Origin: Aquirufa ecclesiirivi
GTDB lineage: Bacteria > Bacteroidota > Bacteroidia > Cytophagales > Spirosomataceae
Assembly: GCF_011250515.1 (NCBI RefSeq)
Contig: NZ_JAANOP010000004.1
Coordinates: 186,001-250,000 of the forward strand
Direction: 5' to 3'
Length of the DNA stretch: 64,000 nt
A model generated the notes under the pieces. The model did no database searches and was not told the origin of the DNA. It was given only the letters and a program-made list of their open reading frames with translations. Both the position numbers and the translations under genes were made by a program. Each line of letters opens with the position of its first letter. Position 1 is the stretch's first letter. Below, in pieces: positions 1-7,462 of the stretch.

Positions 1-1520
1 GTTAAGTCCGTCGACTGTAAGCCTTCATAATCCAAAACCTTCACTGGCTTGCTTCCTGCTACGCTAGCAGGCACATTGGAACGAAGATTAATCATCATTT
101 GCTTGATTTCTTCCGCTCCTGCCTTTCCTTTTTTAGTTAAGGAAATTAAACCTTCATAATAGAAATTATTCTCGATGTACATTTCTGCTAAAAAGTCAAA
201 AAGAGATTTGCCCTGATCTTTCGCGTAAGCGGTTAATTCTGCTATCATTGCACAAGACGCCACCGCATCTTTATCACGCACCGCATCGCCAATTAAATAG
301 CCATAGGACTCCTCTCCGCCACCAATAAACTTCTCCTTACCTTCTAATTCACGAATCACCTGCGCAATGTATTTGAATCCGGTCAGCGTATTGTAGCATG
401 GAACCCCTTGTTGAGCACACATTTTATCAATTAAATCCGTCGTCACAATGGTTTTAGCCACAAATTCTTTACCTGTTAATCGACCTAGTTTTTTGTCGAC
501 CTTCAATAGATAATACAAAATCAAACTTGCCATTTGATTTCCATTTAGCAACTGCCATTCTCCACTAGGACTTTTTACAGCAGCCCCCACGCGGTCCGCA
601 TCTGGGTCCGTAGCAATCACCAAATCTGCGTCCAAAGCTTTTGCCTGTTCTAGCGCTAAAGTCATGGCTTCTTTCTCCTCCGGATTTGGATAAATAACCG
701 TTGGGAAATTACCATTGGGCTCCGCTTGTTCTTGAACAACATGAACCGATGTAAATCCTAATAAAGCTAGTGCTTTAGGTACCAATGTTATACCTGTTCC
801 ATGAATTGGAGAAAAGACAATTTTTAAATCTTTCTGGCGCTGAATTACCTCGGGTTGACGACAATTGGCTTGAATCGTTTTTAGATATTCTTGATCGATT
901 TGATCATCCAATAGATGCAATAATGCATCATTCCCTTGGAACTTAATATCATCTACCGAAAGAATAGCATTCACTTCAGCCACAATGTTTTTGTCATGCG
1001 GAGCTACCACCTGTGAACCGTCCGACCAATAGGCTTTATATCCATTGTATTCTTTCGGATTATGCGACGCTGTAATTACGATACCAGCATGGCAACCTAA
1101 ATGACGTACCGCAAAGGATAGCTGGGGTGTGGGGCGAAGGGCAGGAAATAAATATACTTCGATGCCATTGGCGGTAAAAATATCAGCGGCAATCCGACAA
1201 AATTCGGGTGAATTATTTCTGGAATCATGGGCAATGGCCACTTTGATTTTTTGATTCCCTAATACTGTTAATAAATAATTCGCAAATCCTTGGGTAGCAG
1301 CACCAACCGTATAGCGGTTCATGCGATTGCAGCCTACGCCCATTTCGCCTCTCATTCCTCCCGTACCAAACTCCAAGGATTTATAGAAGGAATCAGTCAG
1401 GGTAACTTGATCTTCTTGATCAATTAATTGTTGGATTTGAGATTTTGTTTCTGCATCATAGGCTCCAGAAAGCCATTGATTCACATTTTGTTGAGTAGTA
1501 TTGTCAAGGTGTAATGCCAT
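1..1520 (-). CDS. Phospho-sugar mutase (phosphoglucomutase/phosphomannomutase), 3' end cut off
   Basis: Alpha-D-phosphohexomutase family enzyme that interconverts hexose 1- and 6-phosphates in the cytosol, feeding nucleotide-sugar and glycogen-type pathways. Translation from the ATG at 1520 gives about 506 codons before the window edge, so the C-terminal part is missing. Visible family signatures are an N-terminal FGTGGMRGEMG segment (about residues 51-61), the phosphoserine loop TASHNP with the catalytic Ser at residue 152, the metal-binding DPDADR loop, and GGEESYG in the sugar-binding domain. The early FGTGGMRG motif is typical of the long (about 570 residue) Bacteroidota phosphoglucomutase type. 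It is divergent from the membrane-protein gene that starts at 1628. Whether glucose or mannose phosphate is preferred cannot be read from the sequence. Confidence 0.93.
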   Translation of the reverse strand, partial: MALHLDNTTQQNVNQWLSGAYDAETKSQIQQLIDQEDQVTLTDSFYKSLEFGTGGMRGEMGVGCNRMNRYTVGAATQGFANYLLTVLGNQKIKVAIAHDSRNNSPEFCRIAADIFTANGIEVYLFPALRPTPQLSFAVRHLGCHAGIVITASHNPKEYNGYKAYWSDGSQVVAPHDKNIVAEVNAILSVDDIKFQGNDALLHLLDDQIDQEYLKTIQANCRQPEVIQRQKDLKIVFSPIHGTGITLVPKALALLGFTSVHVVQEQAEPNGNFPTVIYPNPEEKEAMTLALEQAKALDADLVIATDPDADRVGAAVKSPSGEWQLLNGNQMASLILYYLLKVDKKLGRLTGKEFVAKTIVTTDLIDKMCAQQGVPCYNTLTGFKYIAQVIRELEGKEKFIGGGEESYGYLIGDAVRDKDAVASCAMIAELTAYAKDQGKSLFDFLAEMYIENNFYYEGLISLTKKGKAGAEEIKQMMINLRSNVPASVAGSKPVKVLDYEGLQSTDL

Positions 1521-1558
1521 AGGGTTAATTTTCAAAGAGGGCTGTCAAAATATTTGCT

Positions 1559-1566
1559 TACTTTTG
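1559..1566 (+). promoter_or_regulatory. Possible -7 promoter box (TACTTTTG)
   Basis: TACTTTTG fits the Bacteroidota -7 consensus TAnnTTTG and lies 61 bases before the ATG at 1628. No good TTTG is seen at the expected -33 distance, so the call is weak. Confidence 0.35.
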
Positions 1567-1627
1567 TGGATACATGAACACATTGCCTCTAAATTAGAAA
1601 ATTTTCGCAAGAATTATAATTGGATTG

Positions 1628-3412
1628 ATGAACTTGTTTAGCCAGCGGCATTTTTATTTTTTACTTTCTCTGGCTCCTGCCATTTTCTTCTATTTCTTTC
1701 TTCTGAAATTTGGAATAAATGCCCCTTTTGCAGATGATTGGAGTGCTATTAACGGTTTCATCATTCGATTTTTTCATGGGAATGATAACCTAACAGAAAA
1801 AATAGCTTTGTTGGCTTCTCAGTGCAACGAACACCGTGAGGGTTATTTGTCCATCGTTAGTTTAATTCAATATGCTATTTCGGGTCAAATCAATTACATG
1901 ACCTTGAATTTGATTGGCGCTGGTGCCACCCTAGGGGTTCATGTTTTATTGAATGGCTATTTACATCGCTATCAATTACCACATTGGTGGGTTATTCCCT
2001 TGGCTTTTATTTGGTACAATGCCGCCTATTTTCACAATATTTTCTGGCCGGTTTGTGCCTTGCAGCATAACAGTATTGTGTTTTTTATTTTATCGGTATT
2101 TTACGTGTTAGACGGGAAAGGGAAACAATCTACCCAATTTATATGGGCCATTTTCCTGGCTTTTATCGCCGTTTTTACGAGTGGAAATGGCTTTCTGTTG
2201 TTTGTAGCGGCTTTTCCTATCTTGAAAAATTACCGTTGGACATATTGGATTATTTGGTCGGTAGCAGGTGTTGCCTTTTTTAGTTTGTACATGTGGGGTT
2301 ATCAGCATCCTTTTCAACGAGGACATTTAACGGATAATTTGCACATGGTAGGTTCTATCGTTCACATATTTTTTGTCTATTTAGGCTCTTTTGTAGGGGT
2401 ATTTTTCTCTACTTCCTCTGAGTTTCGGGTTGAGCTTAGTTTAGGTATTGGAATGGCTGTTTTTGGGGCATGGATGATATTTGTATTCAAACATATTTAT
2501 CAAATCATCCGTCGAAAATCTTCCTTAGATGTATTAATGGCTATTCAATTATTCATCCTCGCTACGGCATGTATTTATGCAGTAGGAAGAGCCAATTTAC
2601 CCATTGAATTTGTGTTTGAAAGTCGATATGCCATCAATAGCACCTTATTTTTAATGAGCTTATGTTTGATGCTTTGGCATGCATTCCCAAGTATTAAAAC
2701 ATGGAGAGCTTGGGGTTTTGTAGCTTTCTCCATCCTGTACTTTACCCTATCATATTGGAATAATTTGCTGGCTGTCATCAATTTTACCAGTGCACAATCA
2801 GCGGCCATCATTAAGCATAGTATGCAACATCGTGAGCATTATTATTTTAAAGATTCTTTAGGTCAAAAGGCTGATTTAGGGGCTCCTACTTTAAAAAAAC
2901 TTGCACAATTAGGTGGTCCAATCGTCGACTTTACTGCCGAATTACCATCTTCTGTTAAATATGCCAATGATGTAGTTTCCTTGACATTCAAAAATGGATT
3001 TTATACACTAGGTCAACGGGAAGCAAAACTCGAGAAGGACTTTCATACAGACGTAGCATCTATACCAAAGGCTCCTCCTGGTAAAGACTTGTTGAAATTT
3101 AGTCTCGCGAAAAATGGTCTGCGTTATTCGGGAGAAAAGACCCGGGCAAGAATGTCCCACGGATCTGACGGGATGTATGTGGTCTTTGAAAATGTCAAAA
3201 AAGAAAATTGGGTATTTAGTTTGTATTTTATGGAGTTGGATCGTGCCCGACAAATCAAGTTTCACGATGCCATTTATATACGCAAGGTTTCAGGAATTAT
3301 CCCTTTCATTTACTTGCCTGATGGAGATTATCGAGTGAAAATTATGAGGGTGGAAGACAATCAGACTCGTTTAGTGGGTGTTTTAGCCCATATTCCAGTT
3401 AAAGGGATGTGA
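1628..3412 (+). CDS. Polytopic membrane protein with GT-C-like features, function unknown
   Basis: Not recognised as a named protein. The first roughly 400 residues hold about ten hydrophobic segments, and the last 190 or so are soluble and probably on one face of the membrane. After the first membrane segment comes PFADDW and then a conserved-looking NEHREG; acidic pairs in the first loop are typical of GT-C glycosyltransferases that use lipid-linked sugar donors, so that fold is a guess. The start is set at the ATG at 1628; a TTG one codon earlier is possible but less likely. The 3' end overlaps the convergent dapF gene by 14 bases. No glycosylation genes lie next to it. Confidence 0.75.
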   Translation: MNLFSQRHFYFLLSLAPAIFFYFFLLKFGINAPFADDWSAINGFIIRFFHGNDNLTEKIALLASQCNEHREGYLSIVSLIQYAISGQINYMTLNLIGAGATLGVHVLLNGYLHRYQLPHWWVIPLAFIWYNAAYFHNIFWPVCALQHNSIVFFILSVFYVLDGKGKQSTQFIWAIFLAFIAVFTSGNGFLLFVAAFPILKNYRWTYWIIWSVAGVAFFSLYMWGYQHPFQRGHLTDNLHMVGSIVHIFFVYLGSFVGVFFSTSSEFRVELSLGIGMAVFGAWMIFVFKHIYQIIRRKSSLDVLMAIQLFILATACIYAVGRANLPIEFVFESRYAINSTLFLMSLCLMLWHAFPSIKTWRAWGFVAFSILYFTLSYWNNLLAVINFTSAQSAAIIKHSMQHREHYYFKDSLGQKADLGAPTLKKLAQLGGPIVDFTAELPSSVKYANDVVSLTFKNGFYTLGQREAKLEKDFHTDVASIPKAPPGKDLLKFSLAKNGLRYSGEKTRARMSHGSDGMYVVFENVKKENWVFSLYFMELDRARQIKFHDAIYIRKVSGIIPFIYLPDGDYRVKIMRVEDNQTRLVGVLAHIPVKGM

Positions 3413-4172
3413 TTTCCCCTTCAAATACCCGTACAGCTGGGCCAATTAAATAGACATCATAAAAGCCAGTTTCGGCATTTCCTTTAAATTCAATGGACAG
3501 CTTTCCTCCGATGGTTTGTATAGCCACTGGACTTGTTAATCCGTGGATGGCATTAGCTACCAACGCAGCTGCTGTTACACCTGTTCCACAAGAATAGGTT
3601 TCATCCTCAACCCCTCGTTCATAAGTACGAACAAAGAGACCTTGATTCAATAATTCTACGAAATTAACATTGGTGCCACCCCGACTTTTGAACGTATCTG
3701 AATAGCGAATTTGAGCACCGATGTTTTTGACTTCTTCCTCTTGCACGGCAGTGCTAAATCGAACAAGGTGGGGTGATCCTGTTTGGGCAAAATAGTCGGA
3801 AGAAATGGCTTCTATCTCAGACACATTTTGCATGTGCAAGGATATTTCATTGGGGTTTATGTGCGCTTGGTGTTCGCCATCAACGGCAATAAAAGTGGTG
3901 AAATCGTTTACTAAACCTAAGTCGGCCGCAAAGCGCACTAAACAACGTCCACCATTTCCGCACATACTTCCTTCGGTTCCATCTGAATTATAATAGACCA
4001 TGCGGAAATCATAACCTTCAGCTTTTTGCAAGAGCATGAGACCATCTGCTCCAATACCAAAGCGACGATGACACAAATGGGCAATCTCCTTCTGACCGAG
4101 CTGAAATTTTCCTTCTCTGTCATCGATGATCACAAAATCATTTCCTGTGCCTTGGTATTTGTAGAATTTCAT
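3399..4172 (-). CDS. dapF: Diaminopimelate epimerase
   Basis: Cofactor-independent racemase-type enzyme that converts LL-diaminopimelate to the meso form for lysine and peptidoglycan synthesis; cytosolic. The 257-residue product has both catalytic cysteines: Cys71 in MCGNGGR and Cys195 in YSCGTGV, plus the N-terminal GTGNDFVIID signature. The frame stays open 50 codons further upstream, but that stretch is the translation of a heptanucleotide repeat and is not part of the family, so the start is placed at 4172 where MKFYKYQGTGND begins. The gene stands alone between the repeat array and the convergent membrane-protein gene. Confidence 0.96.
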   Translation of the reverse strand: MKFYKYQGTGNDFVIIDDREGKFQLGQKEIAHLCHRRFGIGADGLMLLQKAEGYDFRMVYYNSDGTEGSMCGNGGRCLVRFAADLGLVNDFTTFIAVDGEHQAHINPNEISLHMQNVSEIEAISSDYFAQTGSPHLVRFSTAVQEEEVKNIGAQIRYSDTFKSRGGTNVNFVELLNQGLFVRTYERGVEDETYSCGTGVTAAALVANAIHGLTSPVAIQTIGGKLSIEFKGNAETGFYDVYLIGPAVRVFEGEITSL

Positions 4173-4195
4173 GGGTGCAAAGATAGGGAAATTAG

Positions 4196-4388
4196 AAATC
4201 AATGAAGTATGTAGGATGGGGAATGTAGAATGAAAAATGTAGAATGTAGAATGTAGAATGTAGAATGAAGAATGAAGAAGTATTGCTTTTATATAGTCAC
4301 TCGCAAAATAAAAAATAGTCAATTATCATACATACTTCATTGATTTACTGTTGACACAACAATTCTACATTCTACATTCTTCATTCTA
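4196..4388. repeat. Heptanucleotide GAATGWA array with inverted arms
   Basis: Eight near-perfect 7-base units of the form GAATGTA or GAATGAA run through 4221-4276. A shorter array of the same unit in inverted orientation lies at about 4362-4388, and its last bases supply the stop codon of the neighbouring DinB gene. A second inverted pair, AAATCAATGAAGTATGTA at 4196-4213 and its complement at about 4329-4347, brackets the spacer. The whole block could fold into a long stem. It occupies the leader of dapF. The same unit recurs at 34500-34720. Confidence 0.9.
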
Positions 4389-4904
4389 AATTGTATACCG
4401 CTCCTTCATAATTCCCAAATGATGTTTTTCATGGCCGGCGATCATCCAAGAAATGGCACGGACAGATACGGAATTGCCGTTAGCTGTACCCATGGTATTC
4501 CATTGTTCGGGCGAAAAGGACTGGAATAGGGCAGTGGTAGCTTGACGGGTCAATAGATATTGTTGTAGGATTAGATCTGGGTTTTGGTTTTCATAATGGG
4601 CATTTTCTAGGTAGGTATTTTCGTCAAAACCGGGTAGGGATTGTTGTTCACCCCGACTGATGCATAAGGTACGATAGGACAAGATGCGTTCTGTGTCAAC
4701 TAGGTGACCTAGAAGCTGCTGCAAAGTCCATTTTCCAGGAGCATAGGAGTAAGTCCATTGCTCTGCACTCAGATTTTGGTAGAGCGATTGAATTATTTTT
4801 GATTGATTATCGAGTACGTCAAATAGATTTTCTGTCGACTCAAAATTCAGATATTCAGCGAAGTAGCGTGTTTTCGGGTATTCGTAGGAGGCGGGAGGGA
4901 ACAT
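4386..4904 (-). CDS. DinB-family protein
   Basis: 172-residue four-helix-bundle protein of the DinB/YfiT superfamily. These are small cytosolic metal-binding proteins, some acting as thiol-dependent transferases, but most have no known substrate. The expected metal-ligand pattern is visible: an N-terminal LLGHLVDTE helix and a C-terminal AGHEKHH with an HxxxH pair. The stop codon TAG falls inside the inverted arm of the heptanucleotide repeat, so the last codons abut the repeat. No neighbour suggests its role. Confidence 0.88.
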   Translation of the reverse strand: MFPPASYEYPKTRYFAEYLNFESTENLFDVLDNQSKIIQSLYQNLSAEQWTYSYAPGKWTLQQLLGHLVDTERILSYRTLCISRGEQQSLPGFDENTYLENAHYENQNPDLILQQYLLTRQATTALFQSFSPEQWNTMGTANGNSVSVRAISWMIAGHEKHHLGIMKERYTI

Positions 4905-4931
4905 ATTTTTTAGGTTTTTTTTGCTTGGGCA

Positions 4932-4962
4932 TTTGTTTGAAAGGATAAATTAGCTAATTTTG
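4932..4962 (+). promoter_or_regulatory. Promoter of tRNA-Asp (TTTG, 19 bases, TAATTTTG)
   Basis: TTTG at 4932-4935, a 19-base spacer and TAATTTTG at 4955-4962 match the Bacteroidota sigma-ABfr consensus TTTG/TAnnTTTG closely. A start point near 4970 would put only about ten bases before the mature tRNA. Confidence 0.72.
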
Positions 4963-4978
4963 TGCCACATTACAAGAC

Positions 4979-5055
4979 GGTCCGGTAGTTCAGTTGGTTA
5001 GAATACATGCCTGTCACGCATGGGGTCGCGGGTTCGAGTCCCGTCCGGACCGCCA
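4979..5055 (+). tRNA. tRNA-Asp (anticodon GTC)
   Basis: 77 bases including an encoded CCA. The acceptor stem pairs GGTCCGG (4979-4985) with CCGGACC (5045-5051), followed by discriminator G and CCA. The anticodon loop is CTGTCAC between the arms of an ATGC/GCAT-type stem, giving anticodon GTC, and the T loop contains GGTTCGAGTCC. It is preceded by its own promoter and followed directly by a terminator. Confidence 0.97.
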
Positions 5056-5063
5056 ACTTAGAA

Positions 5064-5093
5064 AAAGCTTCAGAGAAATCTGAGGCTTTTTTT
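5064..5093 (+). terminator. Rho-independent terminator after tRNA-Asp
   Basis: A ten-base stem AAGCTTCAGA / TCTGAGGCTT (one G-T wobble) with a GAAA loop and an eight-base T run. A close copy lies at 7249-7275. Confidence 0.85.
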
Positions 5094-5261
5094 TATGTCC
5101 GATGCAAAGTGGGGTGCTACAAATTGGATTCTATACTGATTTAATCTCTTTTTAAAATTTCCACTGGTCAATAATCTCTTTCCATTATGTTTTTAAATGT
5201 TAAATTGAACAGGTTTTACTTATTATTTAACCGGCGTTCAAAATAGCATTGTTAGTTAATC

Positions 5262-5273
5262 AACCTATAGGTT
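5262..5273. promoter_or_regulatory. Perfect palindrome AACCTATAGGTT, likely antitoxin operator
   Basis: A 12-base perfect palindrome ending seven bases before the start codon of the first gene of the three-gene cassette, where the promoter must lie. The half-sites AACCT/AGGTT are the kind bound by XRE-type antitoxins such as MqsA. Binding by the XRE protein encoded at 5874 is inferred. Confidence 0.6.
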
Positions 5274-5279
5274 TATTTT

Positions 5280-5867
5280 GTGAAAATTTTACGTACTTTT
5301 GCTATCTCTGAAAAAAAGCTTTATTCTATTTTGTTTGATGAATATTTGATTCAAACAGATTCAGATGAAGAACCAGTGGATGAAAAAAGTTGTCATGAAT
5401 TTAATAGGCTTTTTAATTTTTTTACAGATGCAAACTTGTTGTATGAATTTTTTGTTAAAAATGAGGCTGATTTAAAAGAGCCTTTTTGGGAAGGTATCTC
5501 AATTGAAAAAGCAATATTAAAAGTTAGAACGGAAGCAATTGACCTACATAAGAAAATAAAAAAGTATTCTATTGATCCTGAATACACATTAGCGTCTCTA
5601 TTTGAGCCACTTTCTGGAACAAAAAACGAAGAATTTGGAAAAACAAAAGCATCTGTTAATTGGAAGAAGCCAATGATTAGAATATATGCTATTAAAATTC
5701 GTGAATGTTATTTGATTTGTGGAGGAGCAATCAAATTAAGGAAAACAATAAATGATCGTCAATATCTTATTGATGAACTTAATAAAATGAAAATTTCTCA
5801 AGCATGGTGCAAGGAAACATTTAACTTAGATGATACAGACGATATTGACTTTTTAGTTTTAAAATAA
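5280..5867 (+). CDS. Candidate toxin of a three-gene toxin-antitoxin-chaperone cassette
   Basis: 195-residue cytosolic protein with no confidently recognised domain. The N-terminal two thirds are helical and charged. The last 65 residues contain a compact block, MIRIYAIKIRECYLICGGAI and then a charged LRKT segment, of a kind I recall upstream of XRE regulators in Bacteroidota. It starts at a GTG just after an AACCTATAGGTT palindrome and is followed six bases later by an XRE-type gene, then by a SecB-like gene. Toxin-first order matches HigB-HigA-type modules. Toxicity and target are inferred from context only. The gene is clearly AT-richer than the core genes nearby, which suggests acquisition. 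Confidence 0.6.
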   Translation: MKILRTFAISEKKLYSILFDEYLIQTDSDEEPVDEKSCHEFNRLFNFFTDANLLYEFFVKNEADLKEPFWEGISIEKAILKVRTEAIDLHKKIKKYSIDPEYTLASLFEPLSGTKNEEFGKTKASVNWKKPMIRIYAIKIRECYLICGGAIKLRKTINDRQYLIDELNKMKISQAWCKETFNLDDTDDIDFLVLK

Positions 5868-5873
5868 GTTATT

Positions 5874-6308
5874 ATGAAAAACGATGAAATTTATACAGAA
5901 TTAGAAAAAATCTCTGTCAAGGATTTGTCTTGGATGGATGATGAAAACTTGAATAAGGACAATGAAGATTGGTTAGATTTTTCATTCAAAATTGCTGTGA
6001 AAGTGTTATCTGAACTACGATTAAAAGGAATTTCACAAAACTCATTTGCGGATTTAATGGGATGCTCATCTCAATATATTTCTAAGCTTTTGAAAGGAAA
6101 AGAAAATCTTACCATTCAAACTATATTTAAAATTCAAAAAGTTTTAGGCCTTCAGTTGATCTCTACTTTCGATTTTGAATATCAAGATACAATTAGTACT
6201 AATGAAGTTACTTTGATTCCCCAAACATTCGTTAGAATGCCTGATTATGGAAGCATTTCTTTTCCGTTGCAAAGTGGTGGTTTTAGAAATGGAAACTATG
6301 CAGCATAA
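5874..6308 (+). CDS. XRE-family antitoxin-like DNA-binding protein with C-terminal tail
   Basis: 144-residue HTH protein. The helix-turn-helix lies at about residues 50-95 (GISQNSFADLMGCSSQYISK), as in HigA-type antitoxins. About 45 residues follow it, rich in hydrophobic and aromatic positions (residues 100-144, including PQTFVRMPDYGSISFPL). In TAC systems the antitoxin carries just such a C-terminal chaperone-addiction segment recognised by a SecB-like partner. The gene follows the candidate toxin by six bases, and its stop codon overlaps the start of the next gene (TAATG), implying coupled translation. Expected role: bind the toxin and repress the operon at 5262-5273. Confidence 0.78.
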   Translation: MKNDEIYTELEKISVKDLSWMDDENLNKDNEDWLDFSFKIAVKVLSELRLKGISQNSFADLMGCSSQYISKLLKGKENLTIQTIFKIQKVLGLQLISTFDFEYQDTISTNEVTLIPQTFVRMPDYGSISFPLQSGGFRNGNYAA

Positions 6309-6763
6309 TGACAAAAGATAATATAATGGTGAATTTTGGGCTGCGTAAAATAGCGACTGAACAATTTGCAATCATTGAAAGTAATTTTGATGAATCAAGT
6401 CAAAGTAAAATCAATATTTCAACTGGGTTGCGATTCGGAGTAAATACTGAAAAGCATATGGTCTCGGTTACACTTGCGGTAAATCTATCTCAAGAGGATA
6501 GACCATTTATTATTCTTGAGATTAGTTGTTTCTTTGAAATACAAAGTGATGATTGGGAAAATTTATATAACATTGAATTAGGTAAAGTTGAACTGGGGAT
6601 AGGTTTTGCTAGACACGTAGTAATGTTGACAATTGGTACAATTCGTGGAGTTTTACATAGTAAAACTGAAAACACTGTTTTTAATAAGTTTTTTATTCCT
6701 ACTGTAGATGTTGACAATTTGGTTAAAGGAAATGTAGTTATTAAGTTAGATTCATTAACTTAG
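6308..6763 (+). CDS. SecB-like chaperone candidate of the TAC cassette
   Basis: 151-residue protein of mostly beta-strand character. Alternating hydrophobic strands (VSVTLAVNLS, FIILEISCFFEI), then a helix-like segment GIGFARHVVMLTIGTIRGVL and a closing FIPTVDV, follow the strand-helix order and length of SecB and SecB-like TAC chaperones. Sequence identity to classical SecB is low, so this is a fold-level judgement. It overlaps the antitoxin stop codon by one base and is the last gene of the cassette. In characterised TAC systems the chaperone binds the antitoxin tail and keeps it foldable. Alternative: an unrelated small regulator. Confidence 0.5.
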   Translation: MTKDNIMVNFGLRKIATEQFAIIESNFDESSQSKINISTGLRFGVNTEKHMVSVTLAVNLSQEDRPFIILEISCFFEIQSDDWENLYNIELGKVELGIGFARHVVMLTIGTIRGVLHSKTENTVFNKFFIPTVDVDNLVKGNVVIKLDSLT

Positions 6764-6908
6764 GAGCTTTATTCTCCACATTTAAAAGTCCATCTACATC
6801 AGCCTCAATTTGAAGTATTTTTGAAGGGTCGTCAACTTCTTGTGACCGGTGATTTTCATCACTTGATGGTAGGGGAGACCAGCATCCACCAAAAATTAGG
6901 AAGTTATA
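6764..6908. other. Non-coding stretch before gene remnant
   Basis: No convincing reading frame or hairpin is seen; it is probably decayed sequence of the element whose C-terminal remnant follows. Confidence 0.4.
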
Positions 6909-7181
6909 TTTCCGCCTAAATCTAATCGAGAATTGCAGGAAGATTGCCTTCAATTGAAGAAACATTCAGATAATTATAAAAAAGTAATTGAACCATTAAT
7001 AAAAGAGGGTTTGATTTCTAGAACTATCCCTGGAGTACCTTCAAGCCCTAATCAAAAGTATTTTATATCGGAGAAGGGTAAGATTTTTCTTTATATCATT
7101 GAATATTTATCATCTAATTCTCCAAACTTGAAAGATGTCGACCAGGCTTCCGACCAGGCTTCCGACCAGGCTTCCGACTAG
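6909..7181 (+). pseudogene. C-terminal remnant of an AlbA_2/RecG-like DNA-binding protein
   Basis: The frame encodes a winged-helix segment (SNRELQEDCLQL, then YKKVIEPLIKEGLISRTIP, then PNQKYFISEKG) of the type found at the C-terminus of proteins with an AlbA_2 (RecG-like) N-terminal domain. It ends in a DQAS repeat, as those proteins often do. The large N-terminal domain is absent, and the frame stops at a TAG that arises by a CAG-to-TAG change inside the 12-base repeat. It is therefore read as a broken leftover rather than a functional gene. Confidence 0.6.
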
Positions 7182-7197
7182 GCTTCCGACTAGGCTT
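7140..7197 (+). repeat. 12-base tandem repeat encoding Asp-Gln-Ala-Ser
   Basis: Nearly five copies of GACCAGGCTTCC. The first three read DQAS; in copies four and five CAG has become TAG, so both contain an in-frame stop. Slippage of such repeats is a common way for these tails to vary in length. Confidence 0.85.
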
Positions 7198-7234
7198 AAA
7201 ATTACTAAAATAAGTGTGATTATATTTTTGGAAT

Positions 7235-7278
7235 GCCAACAAGAGAAAAGCTTCTGAGAAATCTTAGGCTTTTTTGTT
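7235..7278 (+). repeat. Second copy of tRNA-Asp 3' end plus terminator (att-like)
   Basis: About 44 bases aligned with 5052-5095 at roughly 84 percent identity. It starts with the GCCAAC that ends the tRNA and runs through the hairpin AAGCTTCTGA / TCTTAGGCTT with a GAAA loop and T run. It acts as a terminator for whatever lies upstream and is a candidate right boundary of an element inserted at the tRNA. Alternatively the two are simply members of one terminator family. Confidence 0.55.
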
Positions 7279-7462
7279 TTTAGCTGTTTACTTAATATTC
7301 CCCATCAAAAATCTCGTTATTGGGAGCATTTAGAGTTTATTATTTCATCTCCCTTTTTATTTTTCTCCAGAATTTCCTTGAGTAGTCAAGATAATTTGAA
7401 TATACTATTTTATAAATTTTAGTATATTATAATATTCATATATGTTATTTTGTTCTATTTAG

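Noticed and set aside
3114-3338. Other frames inside the membrane-protein gene
   Set aside because: Antisense and out-of-frame shadows of a gene with strong membrane-segment pattern.
4173-4322. N-terminal extension of dapF to an upstream start
   Set aside because: The extra 50 codons are translated heptanucleotide repeat and leader (repeating HSTFY-like residues) and lie before the canonical MKFYKYQGTGND start.
6741-6965. Minus-strand 74-residue frame
   Set aside because: No conserved motif, no promoter, overlaps the chaperone-like gene end and the plus-strand remnant; probably a chance frame.
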